A DNA stretch of 35,299 nt from Comamonadaceae bacterium (GTDB lineage Bacteria > Pseudomonadota > Gammaproteobacteria > Burkholderiales > Burkholderiaceae_C), in contig CANFCG010000023.1 of assembly GCA_947445115.1 (NCBI GenBank), forward strand, positions 1 through 35,299. The letters run 5' to 3'. The position numbers and the translations under genes were made by a program. Each line of letters starts with the position of its first letter. Position 1 is the stretch's first letter. The notes beneath the pieces were generated by a model. That model had not been told where the DNA came from and did not search any database. It saw only the letters and a program-made list of their open reading frames with translations. Positions 17,273-26,523 of the stretch are shown in pieces.

Positions 17273-18094
17273 ATGAATCCTGAGAATCCCAACTCGAATA
17301 TCGTCCTCAACGTCAATGGCATTGAGGTCATTTACAACCACGTCATTTTGGTTTTGAAGGGCGTGTCCTTGCAAGTGCCCGACGGCAAAATTGTTGCCAT
17401 TTTGGGCGGCAACGGCGCTGGTAAAACGACGACGCTGCGTGCCGTATCCAACTTGCTTAAAGGCGAACGTGGCGCTGTCACCAAGGGCTCGATTGAGCTG
17501 CGCGGTGAACGCATCGAGAATCTGTCGCCTGCCGATTTAGTTCAGCGCGGCGTGGTGCAGGTGATGGAAGGTCGTCACTGCTTCGCGCATTTAACGATTG
17601 AAGAGAACTTGCTCACAGGCAGCTACACGCGGAAAAGCAAGGCTGAGATTGCCGCGAATTTGGAGAAGGTCTACAACTACTTTCCACGCCTCAAAACACG
17701 ACGCACCAGCCAAGCCGCCTACACATCAGGTGGTGAGCAGCAAATGTGCGCCATTGGTCGTGCGTTGATGACGAATCCAAACATGGTCTTACTCGATGAG
17801 CCTTCGATGGGATTGGCACCGCAGATCGTGGAAGAAGTATTCAACATCGTGAAGGATTTGAACGAGAAGGAAAAAGTAACTTTCTTACTCGCCGAGCAAA
17901 ATACGAACATGGCGCTCAAGTACGCCGATTACGGCTACATCATGGAGAGCGGACGTGTAGTGATGGACGGCGCGGCCTCTGAGTTAGCAAACAACGAAGA
18001 CGTGAAAGAGTTCTACCTCGGCATGGGCGGCGGTGAGCGTAAATCATTTAAAGATGTGAAGAGCTACAAGCGCCGTAAGCGTTGGTTAGCTTAA
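17273..18094 (+). CDS. livF: Branched-chain-type ABC transporter ATP-binding protein LivF
   Basis: A 273-residue second ATPase of the importer. Walker A GGNGAGKTT at 45-53, signature SGGEQQMCAIGRALM, Walker B MVLLDEPSMGLAPQIVEEVF and LLAEQNTNMALKYADYGYIM, all typical of LivF. The C-terminal tail is longer and more basic than usual (KDVKSYKRRKRWLA). It follows the double hairpin and precedes the PaaK-like gene by 27 bases, so it is probably in the same operon but may be expressed at a lower level than the binding protein. Confidence 0.93.
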   Translation: MNPENPNSNIVLNVNGIEVIYNHVILVLKGVSLQVPDGKIVAILGGNGAGKTTTLRAVSNLLKGERGAVTKGSIELRGERIENLSPADLVQRGVVQVMEGRHCFAHLTIEENLLTGSYTRKSKAEIAANLEKVYNYFPRLKTRRTSQAAYTSGGEQQMCAIGRALMTNPNMVLLDEPSMGLAPQIVEEVFNIVKDLNEKEKVTFLLAEQNTNMALKYADYGYIMESGRVVMDGAASELANNEDVKEFYLGMGGGERKSFKDVKSYKRRKRWLA

Positions 18095-18121
18095 TTATTG
18101 ACGGGTTGAGGGAATTACATT

Positions 18122-19396
18122 TTGAACTTTTATGATGAACTAGAAACGCGTTCGCAAGCTGAGCGCGAAGCAGCATGGATGGCAGCCCTGCCGACTCAAA
18201 TAGCCCATGCTCAATCAAACTCTAGCGCTTTTGCTAGCATTCTCAAAGGCATAGATGCCTCGCAGGTCAATAGTAGAGCGGCTTTAGCGGCATTACCCGT
18301 GACCCGAAAGCACGAGTTGTTAGAGCGGCAAGAAGCATCGCGTGCAGCCAATCCTAATCAGGCTAGTGTTTTTGGTGGTTTCAACACGCAAGCATTTGGT
18401 GCTGCCATGCCGCGTGTATTTGCCAGCCCCGGACCGATTTATGAACCCGAGGGCAAGCAGAAAGATTACTGGCGTATGGCCAGAGCTATTTATGCGGCAG
18501 GATTTCGTTCGAGTGAGCTGATTCATAACTGTTTTAGCTATCACTTTGTACCTGCAGGATCAATGATGGAGTCGGGCGCTCATGCCGTGGGCTGCACGGT
18601 TTTTCCGGGCGGCACAGGACAAACCGAGCAGCAAGTTCAAGCGATCCAACACTTGCAGCCCAGCGGCTACATTGGCACACCCAGCTTTCTCAAAATCATT
18701 GTGGAAAAAGCATTAGAGCTTGGTCAGCCGCTACCTAAATCCTTTAACAAAGCCATGCTAGGCGGCGAGGCATTCCCGCCCTCTTTGCGGGACTGGTTAC
18801 TCACACGGGGCATTGCGGGTTATCAGTGTTACGCAACCGCTGATTTGGGATTGATTGCCTACGAGACCGAAGCACGCGAAGGTTTGGTGCTTGATGAAGG
18901 CGTAATTTTGGAGATCGTCAGGCCTGGTACGGGCGATCCAGTACCCGAGGGCGAGGTTGGCGAAGTGGTCGTCACCTCACTCAATCCAGACTATCCACTT
19001 ATCCGATTTGGTACGGGTGATTTAAGTGCCGTACTGGTGGGCAATTGCCCTACTGGCCGCACCAACACGCGCATCAAAGGCTGGATGGGCCGCGCCGATC
19101 AAACCACCAAAATGCGCGGCATGTTTGTTCATCCCGGGCAAATTGACACAGTCGCCAAGCGCTTTCCAGAAATCAAACGCGCTCGCATGATTGTGAGTGG
19201 CGAAATGGCAAACGATCAAATGCTACTGAAGGTTGAGGTTGCAGGTGAGCATACGAACTCGCAGGATGGCCTTGCAGAGCGTATTGGCATCACGGTGCGC
19301 GAAGTCACTAAGCTACGTGCCCATATTGAGCTTTGCTCAGTCGGGTCACTACCTAACGATGGTAAAGTGATCGAAGACGCAAGAAGTTATCAATAA
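18122..19396 (+). CDS. Phenylacetate-CoA ligase-like AMP-binding protein
   Basis: A 424-residue adenylate-forming protein of the PaaK type, which activates an aromatic acid to its CoA ester. Family segments: [18 protein letters not shown] near the N-terminus (about 56-73), a variant of the ATP-binding region around [20 protein letters not shown] (about 100-120), [13 protein letters not shown] (about 218-230), [11 protein letters not shown] (about 240-250) and [12 protein letters not shown] (about 298-309). The canonical SSGTTG loop of AMP ligases is not obvious; the corresponding stretch reads [12 protein letters not shown], which is usual for this subgroup. The start is TTG at 18122 with GAGGG upstream; there is no nearby ATG that keeps the N-terminal helix. 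Substrate unknown. Confidence 0.82.
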   Translation: MNFYDELETRSQAEREAAWMAALPTQIAHAQSNSSAFASILKGIDASQVNSRAALAALPVTRKHELLERQEASRAANPNQASVFGGFNTQAFGAAMPRVFASPGPIYEPEGKQKDYWRMARAIYAAGFRSSELIHNCFSYHFVPAGSMMESGAHAVGCTVFPGGTGQTEQQVQAIQHLQPSGYIGTPSFLKIIVEKALELGQPLPKSFNKAMLGGEAFPPSLRDWLLTRGIAGYQCYATADLGLIAYETEAREGLVLDEGVILEIVRPGTGDPVPEGEVGEVVVTSLNPDYPLIRFGTGDLSAVLVGNCPTGRTNTRIKGWMGRADQTTKMRGMFVHPGQIDTVAKRFPEIKRARMIVSGEMANDQMLLKVEVAGEHTNSQDGLAERIGITVREVTKLRAHIELCSVGSLPNDGKVIEDARSYQ

Positions 19397-19410
19397 TCGA
19401 GGAATCCATC

Positions 19411-20436
19411 ATGTCTCAAAAACGAATTTTTATAAAGCAAATTTTGGGACTCATTGCTCTGAATGCCCTGTCTAGTATGGCTTACGGTCAAGCCAGCTGG
19501 CCTAGCAAGCCTGTACGCATTGTGGTGCCCTTTGCGGCAGGAGGTACGACAGATATTCTGGCTAGAGCGATTGCACCTGAACTCACTAAGGCTTTTGGTC
19601 AATCGTTTTATGTTGAAAATCGCGCGGGAGCAGGTGGCAATTTAGGCGCAGACATTGTCGCCAAATCACCAAACGATGGCTATACGCTGCTCATGGGCAC
19701 CGTGGGAACACACGGCATCAACCGTGCGCTTTACCCAAAGCTCGCTTTTGATCCTATTAAAGATTTTTCACCCGTCACACTAGTAGCCGCAGTACCGAAC
19801 GTGATGGAGATGAACGCGGATAAGGCCCGTGCACTTGGCATCACGAACGTCAAAGAATTCATCGCCTACGCCCGCGCCAATCCTGGCAAGCTCAATATGG
19901 CGTCTAGTGGTAACGGCACATCCATCCATCTTGCGGGCGAGCTGTTTAAAAGCCGCACCAATACATTCATGCTGCATTTTCCGTACCGCGGCTCCAACCC
20001 AGCTTTGCTAGACATGCTGGGCGGTAGCATGGATGTGATGTTTGACAACTTGCCGTCCTCTCTGCCACATATCAAATCGGGTAGGCTCAAAGCGTTTGCT
20101 GTGACCAGCAGTCAACGCTCAAGCGCATTGCCAGATGTGCCCACCATCGAAGAAGCTGGCAAACTTGCGGGCGGTGATTTAGCTAAATCTTTAGTGGGAT
20201 TTGAAGCCAGCTCTTGGTTTGGACTGCTTGCCCCTGCGGGCACGGCACCCAATACCATTAATCGCATTCAGCAAGAAGTAGCGAAAGCACTGAATAGCCC
20301 TGAAATCAAAGAAAAATTGGTTGCGCAAGGTGCCATTCCAAGTGGCAACACGCCAGCTCAGTTTGCCACGTTTATTGCGGCAGAGCACAAAAAATGGGCT
20401 GATGTCGTACGCACCTCAGGCGCAAAAGTCGATTAA
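19411..20436 (+). CDS. Bug-family (TctC-like) periplasmic binding protein
   Basis: A 341-residue exported binding protein of the Bug/TctC family, greatly expanded in Burkholderiales. The signal peptide spans residues about 1-26 (ending MAYGQA). Hallmarks: [21 protein letters not shown] (28-48), [78 protein letters not shown]. The two Asp-containing loops that clasp carboxylates are present. No TctA/TctB membrane genes accompany it. It follows the PaaK-like gene after 14 bases with a good GAGGA site, so it is probably the last gene of the cluster and may bind the same acid. Its stop overlaps the convergent FecR-like gene. Confidence 0.9.
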   Translation: MSQKRIFIKQILGLIALNALSSMAYGQASWPSKPVRIVVPFAAGGTTDILARAIAPELTKAFGQSFYVENRAGAGGNLGADIVAKSPNDGYTLLMGTVGTHGINRALYPKLAFDPIKDFSPVTLVAAVPNVMEMNADKARALGITNVKEFIAYARANPGKLNMASSGNGTSIHLAGELFKSRTNTFMLHFPYRGSNPALLDMLGGSMDVMFDNLPSSLPHIKSGRLKAFAVTSSQRSSALPDVPTIEEAGKLAGGDLAKSLVGFEASSWFGLLAPAGTAPNTINRIQQEVAKALNSPEIKEKLVAQGAIPSGNTPAQFATFIAAEHKKWADVVRTSGAKVD

Positions 20437-22109
20437 AGCGCGATCGCTGCCCAACCCAGTAATATCCAAAGCGGCATCCAATTGGTCGGCACAGTGACCT
20501 CCATGGTGCTGCTCCATCCGCCAACAAAACCATCAGACTCAATTGCACGGTAACGAATGAAATACTTGCCCGATGCGATATGCGGGATGGACACTTCTGG
20601 GCGAACAGTTGTTTTTGCAACAATTGAAGATTTGGCAGGATCAAAGCTGGGTTCGCCCGCAAGCTGAACTTCATATTCTTTAGCTTGCTGATCACTCCAG
20701 CGTAGATTCAAGGCTTTATCATCCGCGCCAACTGTCCCCTGCATTGGCTCTGGTAAAGCCACGACTGTAAAACTTTGCCTATCCGCCCAAGGCCCTGTAT
20801 CGATGTTGCCTTGCGCTGTTTTAAGTTGTGTGGCTATACGCCAGCTATAGGTGCCCACTGCTAGATTTTTAAGGTCTAGCTTTGAGTCCTGCACTACAGA
20901 CGAGGTACTCTGCTTTTTTGCATCTTGAAGCTCAATGAGGTAACCATTCGCACTACTCAACTTAGCCCAACTAAGCGCCACATCTTGACCTTGTACTATT
21001 TTTTCATTCAACTTAGGAGTTTGAATCAAAGGCGGTTGTGGACGCGCCTTGAGCACAAGAATGGCCTTTGCATTTTTTCCTTCTAAGCCTTGCTCATCAA
21101 TGCCGCGAACACTCGCGTGCCACGTCCCATCAGCTAAATCTGGAATACGAATCACAGAGCCGCTGGGAAAGACTTTGTTATAGCTGATTTTGGTCATGCC
21201 GGCATCTTCAGCTAACTGAACGCGATAAGCCTGGATTTTTTTGTCAGCTTGCAAGTTAGGCAAAGCAGGCAACTCAACCGTTAATTTTTCTTGCTTCAAA
21301 GGCCAACTCGCCAAACTGGGCGCCTCTAATAAGGCGACAACTGACGGAGGTGTTGATTGAGCAGGATCCAATTTGACGCCAAATCCACCTGCCACATCTG
21401 CTTTACGCACAGCATCTAACTGCGCCAGCACCAAGCCCTGCGTCACTTCTGACCGGGTCACATCCGAATAAGAGACGCGAAACTCAGTCCCTCGAACACC
21501 AACCACTGCTGTTGGTGTTTGAATGCGCAGCGGAAGCGCCCGATCGGTGGCAGGTGTTGCTCTTGTCTCCACAGAGCCTTGAATTAATCGCATCAAGCCA
21601 GCAAACGCTTGAGTCCCGCTCAAATTTTCTACCGTATGCGGTCTTGCCCTACCTTTGTAGTAGCGGCTTTCATCTAATACAAACTCCGCCCCCTCCATGA
21701 GCTTGAATTGACTTGCATCAGGTAATTCAAGCACTGCGGATGAATGGGCACCTAGCACGACTCGCTCGCCTTCAGCAACGGCACCACCTGTAGTGGCACT
21801 TAAAACTGCCCCGCTTTTTTGATAAACCTTCACGTCACCCGTCACAGCAAGCCACTTTGCAGTAGCCGTCTGCGCAGCCAATAGACGCACAGGTAAACGC
21901 ATGACAAAGCCTGGGTAAATCGTATAGGGCGCTTTCAGATGATTTAGTTTGGCAACTTCAGGCCAATGTCTTCTCGTGGGCGCTATCAAATAGCGCGAAG
22001 CAATCGTGCCCATTTGCTCGCCTGGCTCAACAATGACAGAAAGCGTATCGCTCTGTTGCGCAAAAGCACTTGTGACCAAAAAAACGGTAACTAAAAGCAA
22101 TTGGCGCAC
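20433..22109 (-). CDS. FecR/LysM domain envelope protein
   Basis: A 558-residue exported protein. Signal peptide residues 1-17 ([17 protein letters not shown]). Residues about 20-75 resemble a LysM peptidoglycan-binding module ([36 protein letters not shown]). A FecR-like sheet follows at about 95-215 ([37 protein letters not shown]). The rest consists of fibronectin-III-like repeats (around residues 345-425 and 445-535). It ends in a short hydrophobic stretch, [15 protein letters not shown], which could be a C-terminal anchor. Despite the FecR name it is unlikely to be a sigma-factor regulator. In relatives such proteins often precede CHASE2 adenylate-cyclase-type genes, but none is present here. 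Function unknown. Confidence 0.8.
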   Translation of the reverse strand: MRQLLLVTVFLVTSAFAQQSDTLSVIVEPGEQMGTIASRYLIAPTRRHWPEVAKLNHLKAPYTIYPGFVMRLPVRLLAAQTATAKWLAVTGDVKVYQKSGAVLSATTGGAVAEGERVVLGAHSSAVLELPDASQFKLMEGAEFVLDESRYYKGRARPHTVENLSGTQAFAGLMRLIQGSVETRATPATDRALPLRIQTPTAVVGVRGTEFRVSYSDVTRSEVTQGLVLAQLDAVRKADVAGGFGVKLDPAQSTPPSVVALLEAPSLASWPLKQEKLTVELPALPNLQADKKIQAYRVQLAEDAGMTKISYNKVFPSGSVIRIPDLADGTWHASVRGIDEQGLEGKNAKAILVLKARPQPPLIQTPKLNEKIVQGQDVALSWAKLSSANGYLIELQDAKKQSTSSVVQDSKLDLKNLAVGTYSWRIATQLKTAQGNIDTGPWADRQSFTVVALPEPMQGTVGADDKALNLRWSDQQAKEYEVQLAGEPSFDPAKSSIVAKTTVRPEVSIPHIASGKYFIRYRAIESDGFVGGWSSTMEVTVPTNWMPLWILLGWAAIAL

Positions 22110-22132
22110 GATATTCCTTCAAAAATGTAATT

Positions 22133-23728
22133 TTATTTTATTAGCGACTCTTTTGGCTTAATCAATACGAATAATCCACGATCAGCCCTCAAAATTTGCA
22201 TTGCTATAGATTTACTTTTATCTTGCCTCGTCAAGCTATTTTCTGCATCCTTGGCAGTCAATATTTCCGTATTCGCAATCGCCACAATAATGTCCCCGTC
22301 CTGCAAGCCAGCACTAGCAGCCACTCCAGACGAGGACTCCACTCTGGCACCACCTTTAAGCTTTGACTCTTTTTTTTGCACATCCGTCAAATCTATCAGC
22401 GTCAGCCCCAACTTATTTGCTGTTGGATAGGCCGATGCTGCTGGCTTTTCAGCTTTGGCGGGCACCTTGGCTTGGATCTCTTTAGCCTCATCGGGTTCCA
22501 TTTCAACAACAGTAATGGGCAAGTCTAAATTTTTACCCCTCCGATAAACACGCACAGTTGTCTTAGTTCCTGGCTTGGTACTGCCCACCGCGCGGGGCAA
22601 GTCACTCGATTTATCAATCGACTTGCCATCAAAACTAAGGATGATGTCCCCAGGCTCAATACCAGCGAGTGCTGCGGGCGCCCCCTGCACTACACGCCCC
22701 ACCAAGGCGCCCCGTGCTTTGCCGTGCTCTTTGGCAAGCCCAATGGATTCCGCCAATTCCGTACTGACAGAGCCGGCCTCCACGCCAATGCGGCCACGCG
22801 CGACACGCCCTCCGCTTCGTAGCTGATCGGCAACCCGCATCGCCTCATCAATCGGAATAGAAAGTGACACGCCGTTGTAGCCGCCTCCCGCAGTCACAAT
22901 TTGGCTATTGATACCAACGACTTCGCCGCGCATATTGATAAGTGGCCCACCCGAGTTGCCAGGATTAATAGCAACGTCGGTTTGAATAAAAGGGAGGTAC
23001 TCACCAGTATCACGCGCTTTGGCGCTCACAATACCTGCTGTCACTGTGTTATCTAACCCAAACGGTGAGCCAATCGCCATGACCCATTCGCCCACCTTGA
23101 GACGCGAGACGTCACCAATTTTGACAAACGGTAAGCCGATCGCTTCGATTTTGACAATCGCCACATCCGTGCGCTTGTCGCTACCCATAATTTTGGCTTT
23201 GTATTCGCGCTTGTCCGTCAAAGTCACCAACACATCGGTGGCGCCTTCGACGACATGCGCATTGGTCATGATGAAGCCATCCGCAGACAAAATAAACCCC
23301 GAGCCGACGCCCGTGGGACGCTCTATCTCTTGCGGTGCAGAGGGTGCTTTTTTAGGGCTTGATTTGGGTGCGCCAGGGTTGTTGGGCGTGTTTGGAATAG
23401 GCATTCCAAAACGGCGTAAGAAATCCAGCATCCGAGGGTCGATGCCAGCAAAAGGATTGCCATCACCGTCATCTTCGTCATCATCCGCACTTCCATTTCT
23501 ATTACCAAACGAATTTCGAACCTTAACTTTTTCAGAAGTCCTAATATTGACCACCGAAGGGCCGACCTGCTCGACGAGCTCGGTAAAGTCTGGTAGGCCA
23601 CGTACAACAGGGCTTGCCAGCTCTTGAGCCGTACTAGACGCCGTGTGCATGAGCGTTAAAGTGCCCACAAAAGTAGCGCCCACCAAGAGCAAACTAGAAG
23701 CTAAAACGGTATATCGCTTTGAAAACAT
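22133..23728 (-). CDS. Periplasmic serine endoprotease, DegP/DegQ (HtrA) family
   Basis: A 531-residue trypsin-like protease with two PDZ domains that degrades misfolded envelope proteins. Catalytic triad: His158 (MTNAHVV), Asp188 (KRTDVAIVKI), Ser259 (INPGNSGGPLIN). PDZ1 lies at about 290-390 (GRVVQGAPAALAGIEPGDIILSFDG), PDZ2 at about 435-525. Residues 75-135 form an acidic and Pro-rich linker (DDDEDDGDGNPF, APKSSPKKAPSAPQ). The N-terminus MFSKRYTVLASSLLLVGATF is a signal peptide/anchor; the ATG at 23728 is preferred over an in-frame start 11 codons upstream because GGAG precedes it. It may be co-transcribed with the FecR-like gene 23 bases downstream. Confidence 0.93.
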   Translation of the reverse strand: MFSKRYTVLASSLLLVGATFVGTLTLMHTASSTAQELASPVVRGLPDFTELVEQVGPSVVNIRTSEKVKVRNSFGNRNGSADDDEDDGDGNPFAGIDPRMLDFLRRFGMPIPNTPNNPGAPKSSPKKAPSAPQEIERPTGVGSGFILSADGFIMTNAHVVEGATDVLVTLTDKREYKAKIMGSDKRTDVAIVKIEAIGLPFVKIGDVSRLKVGEWVMAIGSPFGLDNTVTAGIVSAKARDTGEYLPFIQTDVAINPGNSGGPLINMRGEVVGINSQIVTAGGGYNGVSLSIPIDEAMRVADQLRSGGRVARGRIGVEAGSVSTELAESIGLAKEHGKARGALVGRVVQGAPAALAGIEPGDIILSFDGKSIDKSSDLPRAVGSTKPGTKTTVRVYRRGKNLDLPITVVEMEPDEAKEIQAKVPAKAEKPAASAYPTANKLGLTLIDLTDVQKKESKLKGGARVESSSGVAASAGLQDGDIIVAIANTEILTAKDAENSLTRQDKSKSIAMQILRADRGLFVLIKPKESLIK

Positions 23729-23809
23729 GCAAGGGACTCCAGATGAAAAAAAGTACTCCACCTGCCGAATATGCCACTCTTTTGTAAATTTTCAAGAAGC
23801 CCGAGCCCG

Positions 23810-24586
23810 CTAACCTTGTGAACCGCGGTGCGCCCAGGCTGTAGTGTGACGCTCGACGTAGCTAAAGAACTCGTACATCGCCATCGCCATCGCACCAATC
23901 ACAACAAGGCCTGCAAAGGCAAGTGCGAGGCGCTGCTGCGAACTGGCAGACTGCATCAAGTAGCCAATGCCCGAGTCGCCTGCTGTCATTTCTGCTAGAA
24001 CTGTGCCAACAAAAGCTAAGGTAATCGCAATTTTGAGCGAAGCATAAAAGTACGGCAACGATCGCGGCAAACCAACCTTCACCAGCACGTCCCAGCGCTT
24101 TGCACCCAGTACACGCAGCACGTCTTCTAGCTCAGGCTCAAGCGTGGCAAGACCTGTGGCAATGTTGACGGTGATTGGGAAGAACGAAATCAAAAACGCC
24201 GTCAGCACACCTGGACCAGTGCCAATGCCAAACCAGACCACCAATATAGGCACGATGGCTGCTTTGGGGACAGCATTAAAGGCAACCAAAAGAGGAAATA
24301 CTGCCGAATAAGCCAAGCGGGCTGAACCCACCAAGAAACCCAATAACACCCCCACGACGATGCTGAGCCCAAAACCCACCATCGTCACCCAAAACGTCTG
24401 CCAAGCCGCCGTGGCTATGGGCTGGGTAAACTCCATCAACGCATTGGCAATCATGATGGGGCTTGGAAAGATGAACTCTGCAATGTTGAAAGCGCTGCAA
24501 ACAGCCTGCCACATCGCGACCAAAATCACAAACAGGATCAGTGGTGACCACTTGTTCAAACGAGCTTCAAATTTTTTAGACATCAT
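23810..24586 (-). CDS. ABC transporter permease, SsuC/TauC-like
   Basis: A 258-residue inner-membrane permease of the nitrate/sulphonate/taurine class with about six hydrophobic segments. The conserved ATPase-docking loop is visible around LEDVLRVLGAKRWDVLVKVGLPRSLPYFYASLKI (about residues 150-185). The start codon overlaps the stop of the ATPase gene by four bases. It is the third gene of the transporter at the end of the minus-strand purine-catabolic set. Substrate is unknown; a purine or ureide compound is suggested by context and by an operator shared with the catabolic genes. Confidence 0.9.
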   Translation of the reverse strand: MMSKKFEARLNKWSPLILFVILVAMWQAVCSAFNIAEFIFPSPIMIANALMEFTQPIATAAWQTFWVTMVGFGLSIVVGVLLGFLVGSARLAYSAVFPLLVAFNAVPKAAIVPILVVWFGIGTGPGVLTAFLISFFPITVNIATGLATLEPELEDVLRVLGAKRWDVLVKVGLPRSLPYFYASLKIAITLAFVGTVLAEMTAGDSGIGYLMQSASSQQRLALAFAGLVVIGAMAMAMYEFFSYVERHTTAWAHRGSQG

Positions 24587-25395
24587 GATGCTTTTACCCC
24601 CGCCGCACCACCACGAATGGCGCCAATATGCCCGCGCAGCTCATGGACAATATCGGAAAACTCTTGTGTGTAAGTGATTTCTAAATCCCGCGGACGCGGC
24701 AAATCAATGTGGCGCTCCACCACAAAACGACCTGGGTTTTTAGACATGACAAATACTTTGTCCGCCAAGAACACCGACTCGCGTAAATCGTGTGTGACCA
24801 AAATGACGTTGAACTTTTGCAACTGGTGAAGATCACGCAAAACACACCAGAGCTCCTCTTTGGTAAACGCATCCAAAGCACCAAACGGTTCGTCAAGTAG
24901 CAACATTTTTGGCTCATGAATCAAAGCACGGCAAATGCTGGCACGTTGCTGCATACCGCCCGATAACTGCCACGGGAACTTGTCCGCGTAACCATCTAAG
25001 CCCACGGTTTTAAGAAGCTGACGCGCCCGCTCCTCGTACTCTTTGCGTTTCGCTTTAAAATTACTGCGGTAGGGCTCAACAATTTCTAGCGGCAAGAGTA
25101 CGTTATCCAACGTCGTGCGCCAAGGCAACAAAGACGGGGCTTGGAAAGCCATGCCCGAGATTTTTAGCGGCCCCGTGACGGGTGTGCCATCCACATGAAT
25201 CGAACCACGGGTCGGCATCCGCAGACCCGTCGTTAGCTTCATAAACGTCGATTTGCCGCAACCCGACGGCCCCACGATGGCGATGAATTCGCCATCGGTT
25301 ACCGAGAGGTTAATGTCTTCAACCGCAAACTGGTTTTGCGCCAATAGCTCGTCGTTATAGGCAAGCCAGACGTTTTTAAAATCAACAAACGCCAT
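24583..25395 (-). CDS. ABC transporter ATP-binding protein, SsuB/TauB-like
   Basis: A 270-residue ATPase subunit. Walker A GPSGCGKST at 42-50, Q-loop in GMAFQAPSLLPWRTTLDNVLLP, signature LSGGMQQRASICRAL, Walker B MLLLDEPFGALD, and the H-loop in ILVTHDLRESVFLADKVFVM. These are the features of nitrate/taurine/aliphatic sulphonate/pyrimidine-type importers. It lies between the binding protein (8-base gap) and the permease (4-base overlap), so the three form one transporter. Confidence 0.93.
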   Translation of the reverse strand: MAFVDFKNVWLAYNDELLAQNQFAVEDINLSVTDGEFIAIVGPSGCGKSTFMKLTTGLRMPTRGSIHVDGTPVTGPLKISGMAFQAPSLLPWRTTLDNVLLPLEIVEPYRSNFKAKRKEYEERARQLLKTVGLDGYADKFPWQLSGGMQQRASICRALIHEPKMLLLDEPFGALDAFTKEELWCVLRDLHQLQKFNVILVTHDLRESVFLADKVFVMSKNPGRFVVERHIDLPRPRDLEITYTQEFSDIVHELRGHIGAIRGGAAGVKAS

Positions 25396-25403
25396 ATACG
25401 GGA

Positions 25404-26456
25404 TTACTTCTTTTTAGCCACGGGCAAGACCGCATTCAATGCCGCGTCGGAGGGCAAGAAGCTGCCGTTCCAAATCGTGTTGCGATCCACTCGGGTCTTG
25501 GTGTTGTAAGCATCCGAGACTTGGCTGGCCATGAGCGACAGGCGTGCGTCGTTAATCTTGCCAAAGCCCTCTTTGCGCGCATCCGCGTTATCAATCACGG
25601 TGTCAATCGCCAACTTGAGTCGACGCTCTTCTAATGGCACATTAATGATGCCATCACGGGCTTTCACATAAGTAATACCTTGCACGGGGTTAGCGACCAC
25701 TTCTTTAGCGGCCTTTGTAAAAGCAGCCAAGAACGCTTTCACAGCTGCTGGGTTTTCTTTCAAAAACTTAGGGCTGGCGATGATGGCATTGCCATACAGC
25801 TTCGCGCCGTAATCAGGGTATTGCATGATGGCGACGTCTTCTGCTTTTACGCCGCGAGCTTCCAAGTTCAGCAAGGACGTAAACGTAAAGCCGGTGATCG
25901 CGTCCAAGTCGCCCTTAGCCAGCATGGTCTCGCGCAATGCCGGATCCATTGCCACCCAAGTCACACCCGTAATGCCATTGGCTTTCGCAAAAATGGGGAA
26001 TGCCTTGCGACCTGCATCAAACACCGGTGCACCCAGTTTTTTACCACTCAAGTCCGCAGGCGTTTTGATATTTGATTTTTTAAGCGACATCACCGAAGCG
26101 GGTGTTGTGTTGTAGACCATCATCACAGCCACAGGCTTATTAGGCGCATCAGGATTGTTGGCATGGAACTCCATCACGGCGGCCAGATCGGCAAAACCCA
26201 TCTCGTAGGTGCCTTGTGCCACGCGGGTCACAGCGCCGCCCGAGCCATTGCCCGCATCCACCGTCACATCCAACTTCGCATCTTTAAAGTAGCCTTTGGC
26301 AACGGGGGCTAGAAAGAAAGCAGCAGGCCCTTCAAAACGCCAATCGAGTTGAAATTTGATCGGCGTTAAAGCTTGTGCTTGCGCAAGTGTTGTCACGCCA
26401 AGACTAAAAACGGCGGCCAATGCAGTGGCAGTTTTGATAAAAGTACGTTTAGACAT
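25404..26456 (-). CDS. ABC transporter substrate-binding protein, SsuA/NMT1-like
   Basis: A 350-residue periplasmic binding protein. Signal peptide MSKRTFIKTATALAAVFSLG continuing to TLAQAQA (cleavage about residue 26-28). The mature part begins LTPIKFQLDWRFEGPAAFFLAP, the pattern of the NMT1/THI5-like binding domain, with GYFKDAKLDVTVDAGNGSGGAVTRVAQG and ADLAAVMEFH forming the ligand site region. The open frame extends 65 codons upstream into the M20 gene, but the ATG at 26456 is chosen because of the signal peptide and AGGA upstream. A TTGTATACAC operator lies 24 bases before the ATG. Ligand unknown; context suggests a purine, allantoin or other ureide. Confidence 0.9.
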   Translation of the reverse strand: MSKRTFIKTATALAAVFSLGVTTLAQAQALTPIKFQLDWRFEGPAAFFLAPVAKGYFKDAKLDVTVDAGNGSGGAVTRVAQGTYEMGFADLAAVMEFHANNPDAPNKPVAVMMVYNTTPASVMSLKKSNIKTPADLSGKKLGAPVFDAGRKAFPIFAKANGITGVTWVAMDPALRETMLAKGDLDAITGFTFTSLLNLEARGVKAEDVAIMQYPDYGAKLYGNAIIASPKFLKENPAAVKAFLAAFTKAAKEVVANPVQGITYVKARDGIINVPLEERRLKLAIDTVIDNADARKEGFGKINDARLSLMASQVSDAYNTKTRVDRNTIWNGSFLPSDAALNAVLPVAKKK

Positions 26457-26479
26457 AAATAAATTCCTAAAGAATAAAA

Positions 26480-26489
26480 GTGTATACAA
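26480..26489 (-). promoter_or_regulatory. Candidate GntR operator before the ABC transporter
   Basis: On the minus strand the site reads TTGTATACAC followed by TTTT, which matches the site in front of gntR/uraH over 14 bases. It lies 24 bases before the binding-protein ATG, in the 67-base gap after the M20 gene. Its TATACA core could double as a -10 element, so a bound regulator would block transcription. Confidence 0.6.
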
Positions 26490-26523
26490 AATTAAAAGGC
26501 TTGCCCACAGGAAAAACCCTAGT

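Noticed and set aside
18772-18792. ATTCCCGC...GCGGGA inverted repeat resembling the dispersed palindrome
   Set aside because: It lies inside the PaaK-like gene at the conserved protein motif [12 protein letters not shown], has a different loop and a shorter right arm, and is explained by coding constraint.
23019-23627. Plus-strand open frame of 202 codons opposite the HtrA protease
   Set aside because: It is an antisense shadow rich in Ser and Pro, with no recognisable domain; the opposite strand carries the full catalytic triad.
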